Assembly (NCBI GenBank): GCA_003599475.1
Contig: QZKK01000093.1
Coordinates: 1-14,511, forward strand
Length of the DNA stretch: 14,511 bases
DNA from: Desulfobacteraceae bacterium
GTDB taxonomy: Bacteria > Desulfobacterota > Desulfobacteria > Desulfobacterales > SURF-15
Direction of reading: 5' to 3'
Numbering within the stretch: position 1 is the stretch's first letter; each line of letters starts with the position of its first letter. The position numbers were made by a program, and so were the translations under genes. Under the pieces are notes generated by a model, which saw nothing but the letters and a program-made list of their open reading frames with translations, searched no databases and was not told the origin of the DNA. Shown here piece after piece: positions 6,903-13,761 of the stretch.

Positions 6903-7958
6903 ATGGTGCCAAACAGCCCTGAAAAATTTCCTGCGATGGGAACCCTGGGCATTCAGATCGTCCTTTCGGCGGCTGTTTTGATCTTTGTCATCGCGTTTTC
7001 GGCCGGAATGGGGTATCTGGACATCCCGGTCCGGGACGTGGTGAAAATCATTGCCGCCAGGGTATCCGGCCAGGATGAACTGCTTGCCGGCATGGATGCG
7101 CTTTTGCCGGTTGTGGTCTTTGACGTCCGCCTGCCGCGGATTCTGACCGCAGCCATCGTCGGCGCCGGCCTTGCCGTTTCTGGAACCGTGTTTCAGGGGA
7201 TCCTGTTGAACCCCCTGGCGGACCCCTATACGCTCGGCGTATCTGCGGGCGCCGCTTTCGGGGCTTCGATCGCCATCCTGATGAATCTGGAGTTTCTGGG
7301 GGTCTATTCGGTCCCGCTCTTCGCCTTCCTGGGGGCCGCCGGCACCCTGGTTCTTGTCATCTATCTTTCGGCAAGCGGGGGGGGGATCTCCTCCGGCAAC
7401 CTGATTCTTTCCGGCATCATCGTGGCTGCGATCCTTTCGGCAGGAATCAGCTTTCTGAAATACGTTGCCGACGAGCAGGTTTCGGTAATCGTTTTCTGGC
7501 TCATGGGGAGTTTCGGCTCCAAGACCTGGACGGATGTGGGGTTGACGCTTTCGCTGGTCTCTGCCGGATTCGCAGTTTTTGTCTTTTTCGCCAGGGATCT
7601 GAACCTGATGTCTCTCGGAGACCGCACGGCCGCCTCCCTGGGAGTCGATACCCGGAAGGTGACGATTCTGCTTCTCGTCACGGCCTCCCTGATTTCGGCC
7701 GTTTGCGTATCGGTTTCCGGCATCATCGGATTTGTGGGGCTGCTTGTCCCGCACATGATGCGATTCATGACAGGACCCGACAACCGCCGTCTGATCCCCG
7801 TTACGCTGATTGCCGGCGCGATCCTTCTGCTGTGCGCAGACACCGTGACCCGGACCGTCCTTCCGACCGAGATCCCGATCGGAGTCCTGACCGCCCTGAT
7901 CGGGGGCCCGTTTTTCTGCTATATCTTCCGGAAGCGCCAGACGGCGGTGCGGGGGTGA
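6903..7958 (+). CDS. btuC: BtuC/FecCD-type ABC transporter permease
   Basis: This 351-residue integral membrane protein has about ten hydrophobic segments and the FecCD-family blocks. These include RLPRILTAAIVGAGLAVSG, then FQGILLNPLADPYTLGVSAG near residues 95-115, and FVGLLVPHMMRFMTGPDNR near 280, the region that contacts the ATPase. Length fits the family (about 330-350). The family serves vitamin B12, iron-siderophore and heme uptake; the riboswitch directly upstream and cbiL downstream favour cobalamin or another corrinoid. The start is uncertain: ATG 6903 lacks a clear ribosome site, GTG 6888 and ATG 6936 are in frame, and residues before about 13 are poorly conserved. The ATPase gene starts 6 nt after the stop. 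Confidence 0.9.
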   Translation: MVPNSPEKFPAMGTLGIQIVLSAAVLIFVIAFSAGMGYLDIPVRDVVKIIAARVSGQDELLAGMDALLPVVVFDVRLPRILTAAIVGAGLAVSGTVFQGILLNPLADPYTLGVSAGAAFGASIAILMNLEFLGVYSVPLFAFLGAAGTLVLVIYLSASGGGISSGNLILSGIIVAAILSAGISFLKYVADEQVSVIVFWLMGSFGSKTWTDVGLTLSLVSAGFAVFVFFARDLNLMSLGDRTAASLGVDTRKVTILLLVTASLISAVCVSVSGIIGFVGLLVPHMMRFMTGPDNRRLIPVTLIAGAILLLCADTVTRTVLPTEIPIGVLTALIGGPFFCYIFRKRQTAVRG

Positions 7959-7964
7959 TGCGGG

Positions 7965-8738
7965 ATGGCCTATCGGATCGAGAGCATATCATTTTCCTAT
8001 GAGGATAAAAAGATCATCGACCGGTTGTCCCTTGAGATCGCGCCCGGAAGATTCTACGGCGTCATCGGACCGAACGGCTGTGGAAAGAGCACGCTTCTCG
8101 ATCTTCTGGCAAGGCATCGGGAGCCGGCGGAAGGGTGTATCCGGTACAAGGGCAAGCGGCTGGAGGAATTTTCGAGGCGGCAGCTCTCCCGGGAAATCGC
8201 GCTGGTGCCCCAGAATTTCTACATCAACTTTCCCTTCACCTCAGAAGAAGTGGTGATGATGGGCCGCTACCCTCATATTCCGAGATTTTCACGTCCTGCC
8301 GCAAAAGATCTTAAGAAGGTGGAGGCGGTGATGAGGGAAACCGGCACCGATCGATTCAGGAAGCGTTACATCACGGAACTCAGCGGCGGAGAGCGGCAGC
8401 GGGTGGTCATCGCCCGGGCGTTGGCCCAGGACACCCCGTTTCTACTGCTGGACGAGGCGACCTCGAACCTCGATATCAACCATTCCCTGCGGCTTTTCAA
8501 CATGGCAAAGGAGGGGATTCGGGGGGAGAGCAAAACGGTGGTTGCCGTCATGCAGGACGTAAATCTCGCCGCTCTTTTCTGCGACGCGCTCATCTTCATG
8601 CGCGACGGCCGGATCGTCGCCTGCGGCCCGGTCGCCGAGGTCTTGACCCCGGAGACCCTCCATTCCGTATTCGATGTGGAGGCCAAAGTCTATTTCGAAC
8701 CCTATTCGCAGACCCATCAGGTCGCACTCAGAAGGTAA
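7965..8738 (+). CDS. btuD: BtuD/FecE-type ABC transporter ATPase
   Basis: This 257-residue cytoplasmic ATPase should power the adjacent BtuC permease. It has Walker A GPNGCGKST (35-43), the Q-loop glutamine in VPQNF (Q83), the signature LSGGERQRV (139-147), and Walker B LLLDEA (160-165) with catalytic Glu164. The D-loop is SNLD. The switch position, usually histidine in V-x-HDLN, reads VMQDVN, so Gln197 stands where His is expected. This may be a feature of its subfamily. Length and the MMGRYPHIPRF segment after the Q-loop are typical of the B12/iron-siderophore group. It lies 6 nt after btuC and 3 nt before the binding-protein gene, so one transcript is near certain. Confidence 0.93.
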   Translation: MAYRIESISFSYEDKKIIDRLSLEIAPGRFYGVIGPNGCGKSTLLDLLARHREPAEGCIRYKGKRLEEFSRRQLSREIALVPQNFYINFPFTSEEVVMMGRYPHIPRFSRPAAKDLKKVEAVMRETGTDRFRKRYITELSGGERQRVVIARALAQDTPFLLLDEATSNLDINHSLRLFNMAKEGIRGESKTVVAVMQDVNLAALFCDALIFMRDGRIVACGPVAEVLTPETLHSVFDVEAKVYFEPYSQTHQVALRR

Positions 8739-8741
8739 ACG

Positions 8742-9755
8742 ATGATCCGTTCGAAAAGGAGATTGCTTCTCGGTTCACTGCTCGCTGCGGGAATATTCAT
8801 CTTTTCGGTACCTGTCGACTCCGCCCCCTTTGGAATCGAAAACGAAACGACCGTCATCGATCAGGGAGGGAGGCGGATCGAGGCGAAAGCCGGCTTCCGC
8901 AGGGTGATTTCGCTCTACGGTGCGCACACGGAAAATCTTTTTTCCCTGGGTGCCGATGACCGGATCTCCGGAGTGTCCAGAAACGAAGCCTACCCGGAGG
9001 CCGCACTCGCAAAACCGGTTTTTTCCTACCACGACGATCCGGAAAAATTTCTGGCCGCGCGGCCGGATCTTGTCCTGATTCGACCCATGATCGACCGCGG
9101 ATATCCGCAGTTGATCCGGCGCCTCGAAAAAAGCGGGATCGTAGTTGCAAGCCTGCAGCCGGGCAGCGTGGACGAGATGTACCGCTACTGGAAAATTTTG
9201 GGCGTTTTGACCGGAAGATCCGATGCCGCGGAACAGATGGTGCAGTCATTCAAAAATTCGGTCTTGCGTCTCCGGCTTCTTACCGAGTCGCTTTCCGAAA
9301 AAAAGAGAGTCTATTTCGAGGCGATCCACCGCAAGATGAAGACCTTTTCTCCGGAATCGATGGCTGTCTTTGCGCTCGAGGCGGCCGGCGGAATCAACGC
9401 GGCCTCGGATGCGAAGCCGGTGCGCGGAACCAATATCGCCGCCTACGGGAAGGAGCGAATTTTGTCCCATGCGGATCGGATCGATGTGTACCTCGCCCAA
9501 TCGGGGGCCATGAATCGACCGAGTGTATCCTCCATCCGGGAGGAGCCCGGGTTCACGCTCATCAAGGCGGTCAGGGAAAACCGGGTCCACATCATCGACG
9601 AGATGATCGTGTCCCGGCCGACATACCGTCTTCTCGAAGGCATCTTCGAGATCGGGTCGATCCTGTATCCGAATAAGTTCACCGATGGGGTTCGCGGGGA
9701 GCTGAAGGTGGGAGGAGAGACGACGCGGAGACGCGGGGACGGGGAGACACGGTGA
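8742..9755 (+). CDS. btuF: BtuF/FepB-type periplasmic corrinoid-binding protein
   Basis: This 337-residue protein begins MIRSKRRLLLGSLLAAGIF, a signal peptide probably cut near VDSA-PFG (residue 28). The mature protein is a class-III binding protein with a first lobe (VISLYGAHTENLFSLGADD; AARPDLVLIRPMID), a long helical linker near 165-190 (LRLRLLTESLSEKKRVYFEA) and a second lobe ending VHIIDEMIVSRPTYRLLEG. ATG 8742 follows AGAAGG at 6 nt. It would bind cobalamin or a corrinoid in the periplasm and hand it to BtuC. The last 14 residues, GGETTRRRGDGETR, are encoded by a short degenerate repeat (9711-9756) and look like an addition that replaced the native end, so the annotated C-terminus may exceed the folded domain. 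Confidence 0.88.
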   Translation: MIRSKRRLLLGSLLAAGIFIFSVPVDSAPFGIENETTVIDQGGRRIEAKAGFRRVISLYGAHTENLFSLGADDRISGVSRNEAYPEAALAKPVFSYHDDPEKFLAARPDLVLIRPMIDRGYPQLIRRLEKSGIVVASLQPGSVDEMYRYWKILGVLTGRSDAAEQMVQSFKNSVLRLRLLTESLSEKKRVYFEAIHRKMKTFSPESMAVFALEAAGGINAASDAKPVRGTNIAAYGKERILSHADRIDVYLAQSGAMNRPSVSSIREEPGFTLIKAVRENRVHIIDEMIVSRPTYRLLEGIFEIGSILYPNKFTDGVRGELKVGGETTRRRGDGETR

Positions 9756-9756
9756 G
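9711..9756. repeat. Degenerate GACGCGGAGACGCGG-type repeat at the btuF 3' end
   Basis: Purine-rich near-repeats such as GACGCGGAGACGCGGGGACG cover the last codons and stop of btuF. The pattern recurs at 9896-9920 (GCGGAGGCGCGGAGACGC), so it is one copy of a dispersed element that overlaps coding sequence. Confidence 0.6.
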
Positions 9757-10056
9757 TGAGGCCAGAGGACAGGAGACAGACGACAGCGTCGGAAGACGAA
9801 AGATTCGCCCGGGCACTGGCCGCTTCAGTCATCCAGAATCCAGCATCAAGCATCCAGCGGCCAGCGGCTGGGCTCGTATGAAACTGTAAAAAGCCTTACG
9901 CGGAGGCGCGGAGACGCAGGTAGAAGAAATTCTCTGTGTTCTCTGCGCCCTCTGTGGTGAAAAAGCTTAGAGTTTACTGTTTGATCAAACGGGTGCTGCA
10001 GCGCAAGCGGCACGGTCCGTCTGAACACTGAGCGCTGAACGCTTTGAGAGGTACAA
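9757..10056. repeat. 300-bp gene-free repeat region between btuF and cbiL
   Basis: No gene is visible. It holds CATCCAG/CCAGC near-repeats (9829-9868); an element at 9896-9965 with ACGCGGAGGCGCGGAGACGC at one end and CTCTGCGCCCTCTGTGG at the other; a perfect palindrome GTTTGATCAAAC (9979-9990); and CTGAACACTGAGCGCTGAAC near 10021. Such words recur between genes in many environmental bacteria. It separates cbiL from btuF, and no terminator or clear promoter was found. Confidence 0.6.
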
Positions 10057-10773
10057 ATGCAGAAAAAATCAGGAACCTTTTTCGGCATCGGGGTAGGCCC
10101 GGGAGACCCGGAGCTCATCACGATGAAGGCGATCCGCATCTTGCAAAAAGTGGATTGCGTCTATGCCGCTTCATCGACAAAAAACAGCCACAGCCTGGCC
10201 GTGGACATCGCCCGCGCCTATATCCCCGAGGGCACCCCGGTGGAAAGACTCCGGTTTCCGATGACGACGGATCCCAACGAGACGCAGGCAGCCTGGATGG
10301 AAAATGCGGCCCGCATCCACGAAACCCTTTCCGGAGGCTCGGATGCCGCTTTTTTGACCCTCGGCGATCCCATGACCTATTCCACTTACGGGTACGTCCT
10401 GCGCTATTTGAAGCGGATCGATCCTGAAATCGTTCCCGTGACCGTACCCGGTATTTCCTCCTATCAGGCCGCAGCAGCGAGGCTCAATGTACCTCTTGCG
10501 GAAGGAGAAGAAGCGCTCCTGGTGGTTTCGGGGGCTAGAGGAGGCGACCGGCTGCGCGAGCTTGCCGTCAAGCCCGAAACCATCGTTTTTCTAAAAGCCT
10601 ATCGAAACGTGGCGGACATCCGCCGCGCCATCGAGGAGGCAGGATCCGGCTACCGGAGTATGGCGATTTCAAACTGCGGGCACACGGGCGAGACGATCGT
10701 AGAGGATCTCAAGGAGCTGGAGAACCGATCTCCGGACTACTGGACCCTGATCATCGCCAAACGGAAGAAATGA
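10057..10773 (+). CDS. cbiL: Precorrin-2 / cobalt-factor II C20-methyltransferase
   Basis: This 238-residue enzyme transfers a methyl group from S-adenosylmethionine to C-20 of the corrin precursor in cobalamin synthesis. The SAM-binding glycine loop is GVGPGDPELITMKA (12-25). TLGDPMTYSTYGYVLR (101-116) is the CbiL/CobI signature distinguishing it from other corrin methyltransferases, and VPGISSYQAAAA (130-141) lines the active site. Length matches the family (about 230-245). ATG 10057 follows AGAGG at 5 nt. The anaerobic (cobalt early) version is inferred from the likely host. Other cbi genes are not in the window, so this is an outlying piece of the pathway, presumably sharing the B12 riboswitch. 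Its stop overlaps the next start by 4 nt (ATGA). Confidence 0.93.
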   Translation: MQKKSGTFFGIGVGPGDPELITMKAIRILQKVDCVYAASSTKNSHSLAVDIARAYIPEGTPVERLRFPMTTDPNETQAAWMENAARIHETLSGGSDAAFLTLGDPMTYSTYGYVLRYLKRIDPEIVPVTVPGISSYQAAAARLNVPLAEGEEALLVVSGARGGDRLRELAVKPETIVFLKAYRNVADIRRAIEEAGSGYRSMAISNCGHTGETIVEDLKELENRSPDYWTLIIAKRKK

Positions 10774-11831
10774 AAGCGGTGAAAATTCCGTATCGAGCCC
10801 TCCTGGTTTCGTCTGCCCTTTCTGCGATCGTCATCCTCTTCGGCCACCTGTCCGTCCACAGAGTCGATGCCGATGTCATCTTTTATCGGCTGCTCTGGCC
10901 GCTTTTCCGGTTGATGATCGTTATCGGCATCGGGCTTTTGGCGGGGCAGCTGATCGAGGCCACCGGCTGGGCCCGTTGGATGGGGATTCTGGCAGCCCCT
11001 GTTTTCAGGTTCGCGAACCTCAATCGCCGATGCAGTGCTGCATTTACCACCGCCTTTTTCTCCGGGGTCGCCGCAAACTCGATGCTTGTAGAATTTTACA
11101 GCGAAAACAGGATCACCCGGAAAGAGCTGTTTCTGACCAATCTGATCAACCAGCTCCCGGCCTATTTTCTGCATCTTCCCACCACCTTTTTCATCATCCT
11201 CCCGCTCACGGGGCGCGCCGGGGCCCTCTATATGGCCATCACGCTTCTTGCGGCGTTGCTGCGGACCCTTGCCGTCGTACTCTACGGTCACCTGGATCGT
11301 TCGCTCGACCGTCGTCCCGTTCATCCGGGCGATGACGACCGCCCGGCCTCCCCGGCTCCTGTGCCTGAAAAGAAGGATGCGATCCTGAGAAGCATCCGAA
11401 AAAAACTCCCGGCAAGATGGGCCGGCATCGCCGTTTACGTGATTCCGATCTACAGCCTTGTGTTTGTGCTCAATGCAGCGGGGGTTTTTTCGCTGCTTCG
11501 CACGTGGCTGGCCGGTCATCTCAGTTTCGACTTCCTGCCGGTCGCGTCGCTTTCGATCGTCGCGCTGAGCTTCACCGCCGAGTTTACCTCCGGATTTGCC
11601 GCCGCAGGCGCCCTTCTCGATGCCGGCGTGTTGAGCACCAAGCAGACGGTTCTGGCCCTTCTGATCGGCAACATGGCGGCTTTTCCCGTTCGCGCGCTCC
11701 GGCACCAACTGCCGCACTACATGGGGATCTTCGCACCCAAAATGGGAACCCAGCTTCTCCTGATGGGGCAGGGGATGCGGCTGATCAGCCTGGTTTTCGT
11801 CGGATACGCGTTTTACATCCTTTTCCCCTGA
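10770..11831 (+). CDS. Gate-domain (nucleoside-recognition) membrane protein in B12 operon
   Basis: This 353-residue multi-pass protein has about eight hydrophobic segments and two halves resembling the Gate/nucleoside-recognition fold also found in SpmA/SpmB and FeoB-associated proteins. The N-terminal half carries MIVIGIGLLAGQLIEATGWA and AAFTTAFFSGVAANSMLVEF; the C-terminal half carries AEFTSGFAAAGALLDAGVLS, KQTVLALLIGNMAAFP and LLLMGQGMRLISL. A charged cytoplasmic loop at about 185-220 separates them. The function of this branch is not established to my knowledge. Its start overlaps the cbiL stop (ATGA), and it lies in a riboswitch-controlled operon, so a role in moving cobalt, a corrinoid or a precursor such as the lower-ligand base across the inner membrane is a reasonable inference. 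Confidence 0.8.
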   Translation: MKAVKIPYRALLVSSALSAIVILFGHLSVHRVDADVIFYRLLWPLFRLMIVIGIGLLAGQLIEATGWARWMGILAAPVFRFANLNRRCSAAFTTAFFSGVAANSMLVEFYSENRITRKELFLTNLINQLPAYFLHLPTTFFIILPLTGRAGALYMAITLLAALLRTLAVVLYGHLDRSLDRRPVHPGDDDRPASPAPVPEKKDAILRSIRKKLPARWAGIAVYVIPIYSLVFVLNAAGVFSLLRTWLAGHLSFDFLPVASLSIVALSFTAEFTSGFAAAGALLDAGVLSTKQTVLALLIGNMAAFPVRALRHQLPHYMGIFAPKMGTQLLLMGQGMRLISLVFVGYAFYILFP

Positions 11832-11892
11832 TCCATGCCGAGCGGGCAATTCGAAGCAAGTTCAAACAGAAAAGAAGCCTTCCTGCCGATCC

Positions 11893-11930
11893 AGGCCATC
11901 CGCTATAGATATTCGATGAGAGGCCTTTTT
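11893..11930 (+). terminator. Probable intrinsic terminator of the B12 operon
   Basis: AGGCC (11893-11897) pairs with GGCCT (11922-11926), with inner ATC/GAT and a bulge, and five Ts follow (11926-11930). The stem is imperfect, but the position 62 nt after the last gene fits. Confidence 0.45.
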
Positions 11931-11965
11931 AGCAGGCTGCCGCCGATTCGTCGGTATCTTCCATC

Positions 11966-12088
11966 ATGGTCGAGGTGAACCGGCGTTTGTACATGGATGA
12001 GGCCACAGGGAAGAAATCAGCTCTCTTCGAGAATTGCCGCAAGCGCCTTGGATTTATCGTGGAGGGGCTGCGGAAGTTGCAGGACTGA
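11966..12088 (+). other. Short open frame, possible gene remnant
   Basis: ATG 11966 opens a 40-residue frame, ending TGA 12088, that reads like a C-terminal helical segment (MVEVNRRLYMDEATGKK... GFIVEGLRKLQD), rich in Arg, Lys and Glu. No ribosome site precedes it. The frame stays open about 10 codons upstream, back to a TAG. I do not recognise it. It may be the 3' remnant of a lost gene between the B12 operon and the toxin-antitoxin genes, or chance. Confidence 0.2.
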
Positions 12089-12111
12089 ACTATTCCAGAA
12101 TAAATTCAAGT

Positions 12112-12480
12112 TCACGCCGCCAGCCTGACAACCGTGCTGATTTCGTCCCAGGGGACAAGGTAGAGTCCTTCTTCGTTCTTTTCGATCAGCCCGAGCATTT
12201 TTAAGTCCTTGACTTCGCTGTGAACATTCCGGTATTGGCGCTGCAAGGTTTTCGCCAGTGCATTGATGCTCGAAGGTCCGGTTTTTCGCAGGACGCTGAG
12301 CAACTCGAGCCGTTTAGGGGTAAGGTGGTGGAGAAGCGTCTGCAAGTCACCGAAATAAAGTCGTTCAATCGGTTTCTCAGGACGATGGCCTGCATCGAGC
12401 CCGTCGGCGATGGTCAGCGCTTCATCGAAAAATTCATTCGTAGATTTGATACCGATCTTTAAGTCTCTTTTTTTCTTCAT
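12112..12480 (-). CDS. tumA: TumA-type winged-helix antitoxin
   Basis: This 122-residue protein has the layout of the HVO_A0114-like/TumA antitoxins: an N-terminal arm beginning MKKKRDLKIGIKS and containing EALTIADGLDAG and EKPIERLYF, which should wrap the toxin, then a winged helix-turn-helix (residues about 53-110: LTPKRLELLSVLRK, INALAKTLQRQYRNVHSEVK, LGLIEKNEEGLYL). It should neutralise TumE and repress its own promoter by binding the palindrome upstream of tumE. The start overlaps the toxin stop by 4 nt (ATGA), so translation is coupled, with the toxin gene first and the antitoxin second, the reverse of the commonest order. Length is normal. Confidence 0.85.
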   Translation of the reverse strand: MKKKRDLKIGIKSTNEFFDEALTIADGLDAGHRPEKPIERLYFGDLQTLLHHLTPKRLELLSVLRKTGPSSINALAKTLQRQYRNVHSEVKDLKMLGLIEKNEEGLYLVPWDEISTVVRLAA

Positions 12481-12761
12481 GTTACCCCCTTCTCTCGGAT
12501 GTCTCGCCTGAAATCTTCAATCAGGGTGCGGATATTCTTGAACTCGTAAGGGTATTGGGTTCCTTGGATATGTCTGTGGTCACCTTTTGCTCGTTCGTTG
12601 TCGTAACGCACCAAACCCGTGCCATCCTCCTTCCCGCAGAAGAGGCGGTACTTGTATGAATGTTTGCAGCCGGGCAACGGGTACGACAGCTCCCAAATCA
12701 CAATTTCGATGATGATCCCGGCTACAAGTTGCTTCTCTCTTAGAAGCAGGGTAGCTGCCAC
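12477..12761 (-). CDS. tumE: TumE-family toxin of a type II toxin-antitoxin pair
   Basis: This 94-residue protein carries the family hallmark RYDNERAKGDHRH (52-64), plus KYRLFCG (37-43) and a C-terminal YEFKNIRTLIEDFRRDI helix. These match TumE (formerly DUF6516) proteins, found as partners of wHTH antitoxins. The start is GTG 12761, supported by GGAGG 4 nt upstream; the ATG at 12772 is out of frame. The conserved acidic, arginine and histidine residues suggest an enzymatic toxin, but I do not know its target. It is the first gene of a two-gene operon with tumA. Presence beside an integron integrase suits an accessory or maintenance role. Confidence 0.85.
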   Translation of the reverse strand: MAATLLLREKQLVAGIIIEIVIWELSYPLPGCKHSYKYRLFCGKEDGTGLVRYDNERAKGDHRHIQGTQYPYEFKNIRTLIEDFRRDIREKGVT

Positions 12762-12775
12762 CTTGCCTCCATTTT

Positions 12776-12796
12776 ATATGTTAAATATAAACATAT
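12776..12796 (-). promoter_or_regulatory. Operator-like palindrome upstream of tumE
   Basis: ATATGTT (12776-12782) and AACATAT (12790-12796) form perfect 7-nt arms around a 7-nt A/T spacer, starting 15 bp before the toxin start codon. The A/T-rich centre could include the -10 element. Autorepression by TumA is the expected use, inferred from other toxin-antitoxin loci. Confidence 0.55.
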
Positions 12797-12849
12797 GTCT
12801 TCAAATAACATAGGATTCCGATGCAGTCAAGTTATGCAACCGAGTCAAC

Positions 12850-12990
12850 TCCGGGACCGAACATGGGCCGCCACTGCAAGTTGGTGGCGCCTCTCTTTAA
12901 CAATCCATCCGGGCCGTCCCCCAAAGCGATAAATCCAAGGGGGTTTGGGAGACAGCGTCCCTCAGGAAAAGCCTCTGTGAGCTCAACCCC
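12850..12990. other. Strongly structured non-coding segment between lexA and tumE
   Basis: Clear pairings are CGCCAC (12869-12874) with GTGGCG (12884-12889), CCCCC (12918-12922) with GGGGG (12939-12943), and a composite stem 12940-12990: GGGGTT with AACCCC, GAG with CTC, ACAG with CTGT and AGG with CCT around loop AAAAG. Some of these compete. The rightward frame 12821-13048 reads through but has no protein-like signature or ribosome site. A small RNA, a leader, or a folded recombination site are possible. Confidence 0.4.
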
Positions 12991-13006
12991 TTTATATGAT
13001 TATCGC

Positions 13007-13051
13007 ATCTTAAACATTAGTTATCCGGGAACAACAGTTAATATTTAAGAT
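13007..13051. repeat. Long inverted repeat, 13-nt arms with one mismatch
   Basis: ATCTTAAACATTA (13007-13019) and TAATATTTAAGAT (13039-13051) pair at 12 of 13 positions around a 19-nt spacer that itself begins GTT and contains AAC. The A/T-rich arms and the place between lexA and tumE would suit a protein-binding or recombination site. Confidence 0.55.
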
Positions 13052-13070
13052 TGGCAACCCCAAGGTCTTA

Positions 13071-13100
13071 CTCTTTTCGCTTTCGCGCCTTTGCGTGAGA
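13071..13100. repeat. Dispersed repeat copy (CGCGCCTTTGCGTGAGA)
   Basis: Read on the minus strand this gives TCACGCAAAGGCGCGAAAG, the same word as TTACGCGGAGGCGCGGAGA at 9896-9914 apart from A/G changes. It lies just after the lexA stop. Confidence 0.5.
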
Positions 13101-13117
13101 ATCTTTAATTCGCCATC

Positions 13118-13750
13118 TCATCCGAACTGGCCCGGCCCCCGCTGAAGCCCGATCACTTTTCCCTGGATCAATATATCCCCGAATCCATAACGAACCGCCT
13201 GATACTTCTCGTTTTCAGGCCGCAGCTCGATGCAGTCCTTGTGCAGAAAACACCGTTTGACCGTCGCCTCTTCATTGTGAATCAAGGCGACGACGATTTC
13301 GCCGTCGCAAGCGAACTGGCGCGGTTCGCAGATGACAAGATCCCCGTTAAGGATGCCGGCATCTTTCATGGAATCGCCGGTTACCCGCAGGGCAAAAAGA
13401 TTTTGAGCCGAATAGATGCTTGAATCGACGATTACCGTTCCATCCCACTCCTGCTGTGCATACAGCGGAAGGCCTGCGTTGATCCTTCCGATAACAGGCA
13501 CCCTGCGCAAGCTGTAACCGGAGCCCGATTCCTGTTCCCGGTTTAGAAACTCTATTTTCCTGCTGTACTTTCCGCCGCGCTTCAATAGCCCCTTGGACTC
13601 GAGCGCACGGATAAACTGCGCCACGGATGTATGGCTGATCTTAAGATCCGCTGCCGCCTGGCGCAGACTGGGCATTTTCCCCTTGTTCAGAATCTCGCGC
13701 TCGAAATACTCCAGCGCCTTTTGTTGTTTGGGGGTCAGGTCAAAAGACAT
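13118..13750 (-). CDS. lexA: LexA-type SOS repressor / S24 self-cleaving protease
   Basis: This 210-residue protein is a complete LexA-like repressor. The N-terminal winged helix-turn-helix (1-60: LTPKQQKALEYFEREIL, PSLRQAAADLKIS, SVAQFIRALESKGLLKR) binds DNA. The C-terminal S24 domain has the Ala92-Gly93 cleavage site in GRINAGLPLYAQQ, catalytic Ser127 in VTGDSMKDAG and Lys165 in EATVKRCF. All residues for RecA-stimulated self-cleavage are present, so it should respond to DNA damage. ATG 13750 lies 11 nt after the intI stop, and its ribosome site AGGGA overlaps that stop, so it is probably translated from the intI mRNA. It could be the chromosomal LexA or a dedicated second copy; the linkage to intI favours the latter. 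Confidence 0.92.
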   Translation of the reverse strand: MSFDLTPKQQKALEYFEREILNKGKMPSLRQAAADLKISHTSVAQFIRALESKGLLKRGGKYSRKIEFLNREQESGSGYSLRRVPVIGRINAGLPLYAQQEWDGTVIVDSSIYSAQNLFALRVTGDSMKDAGILNGDLVICEPRQFACDGEIVVALIHNEEATVKRCFLHKDCIELRPENEKYQAVRYGFGDILIQGKVIGLQRGPGQFG

Positions 13751-13761
13751 GGAATTGATCC

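Noticed and set aside
6900..7754. Leftward 284-codon frame opposite btuC
   Set aside because: Composition is an antisense shadow (Arg/Gly/Asp/Gln-rich); the sense frame has all FecCD motifs.
9896..9965. Insertion sequence remnant
   Set aside because: No transposase fragment or target duplication seen; only a short dispersed repeat can be supported.
10737..11849. Leftward 370-codon frame opposite the Gate-domain gene
   Set aside because: Low-complexity charged shadow of a hydrophobic protein; the sense frame has coupled start and membrane segments.
12979..12990. GCTCAAC as an attC core word
   Set aside because: It fits RYYYAAC, but no partner GTTRRRY lies downstream at a proper distance; the nearby stem has GTT before AAC, the wrong order.
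12821..13048. Rightward 75-codon frame in the lexA-tumE gap
   Set aside because: No ribosome site; Pro/Ser/Gly-rich without family features; better explained as structured non-coding DNA.
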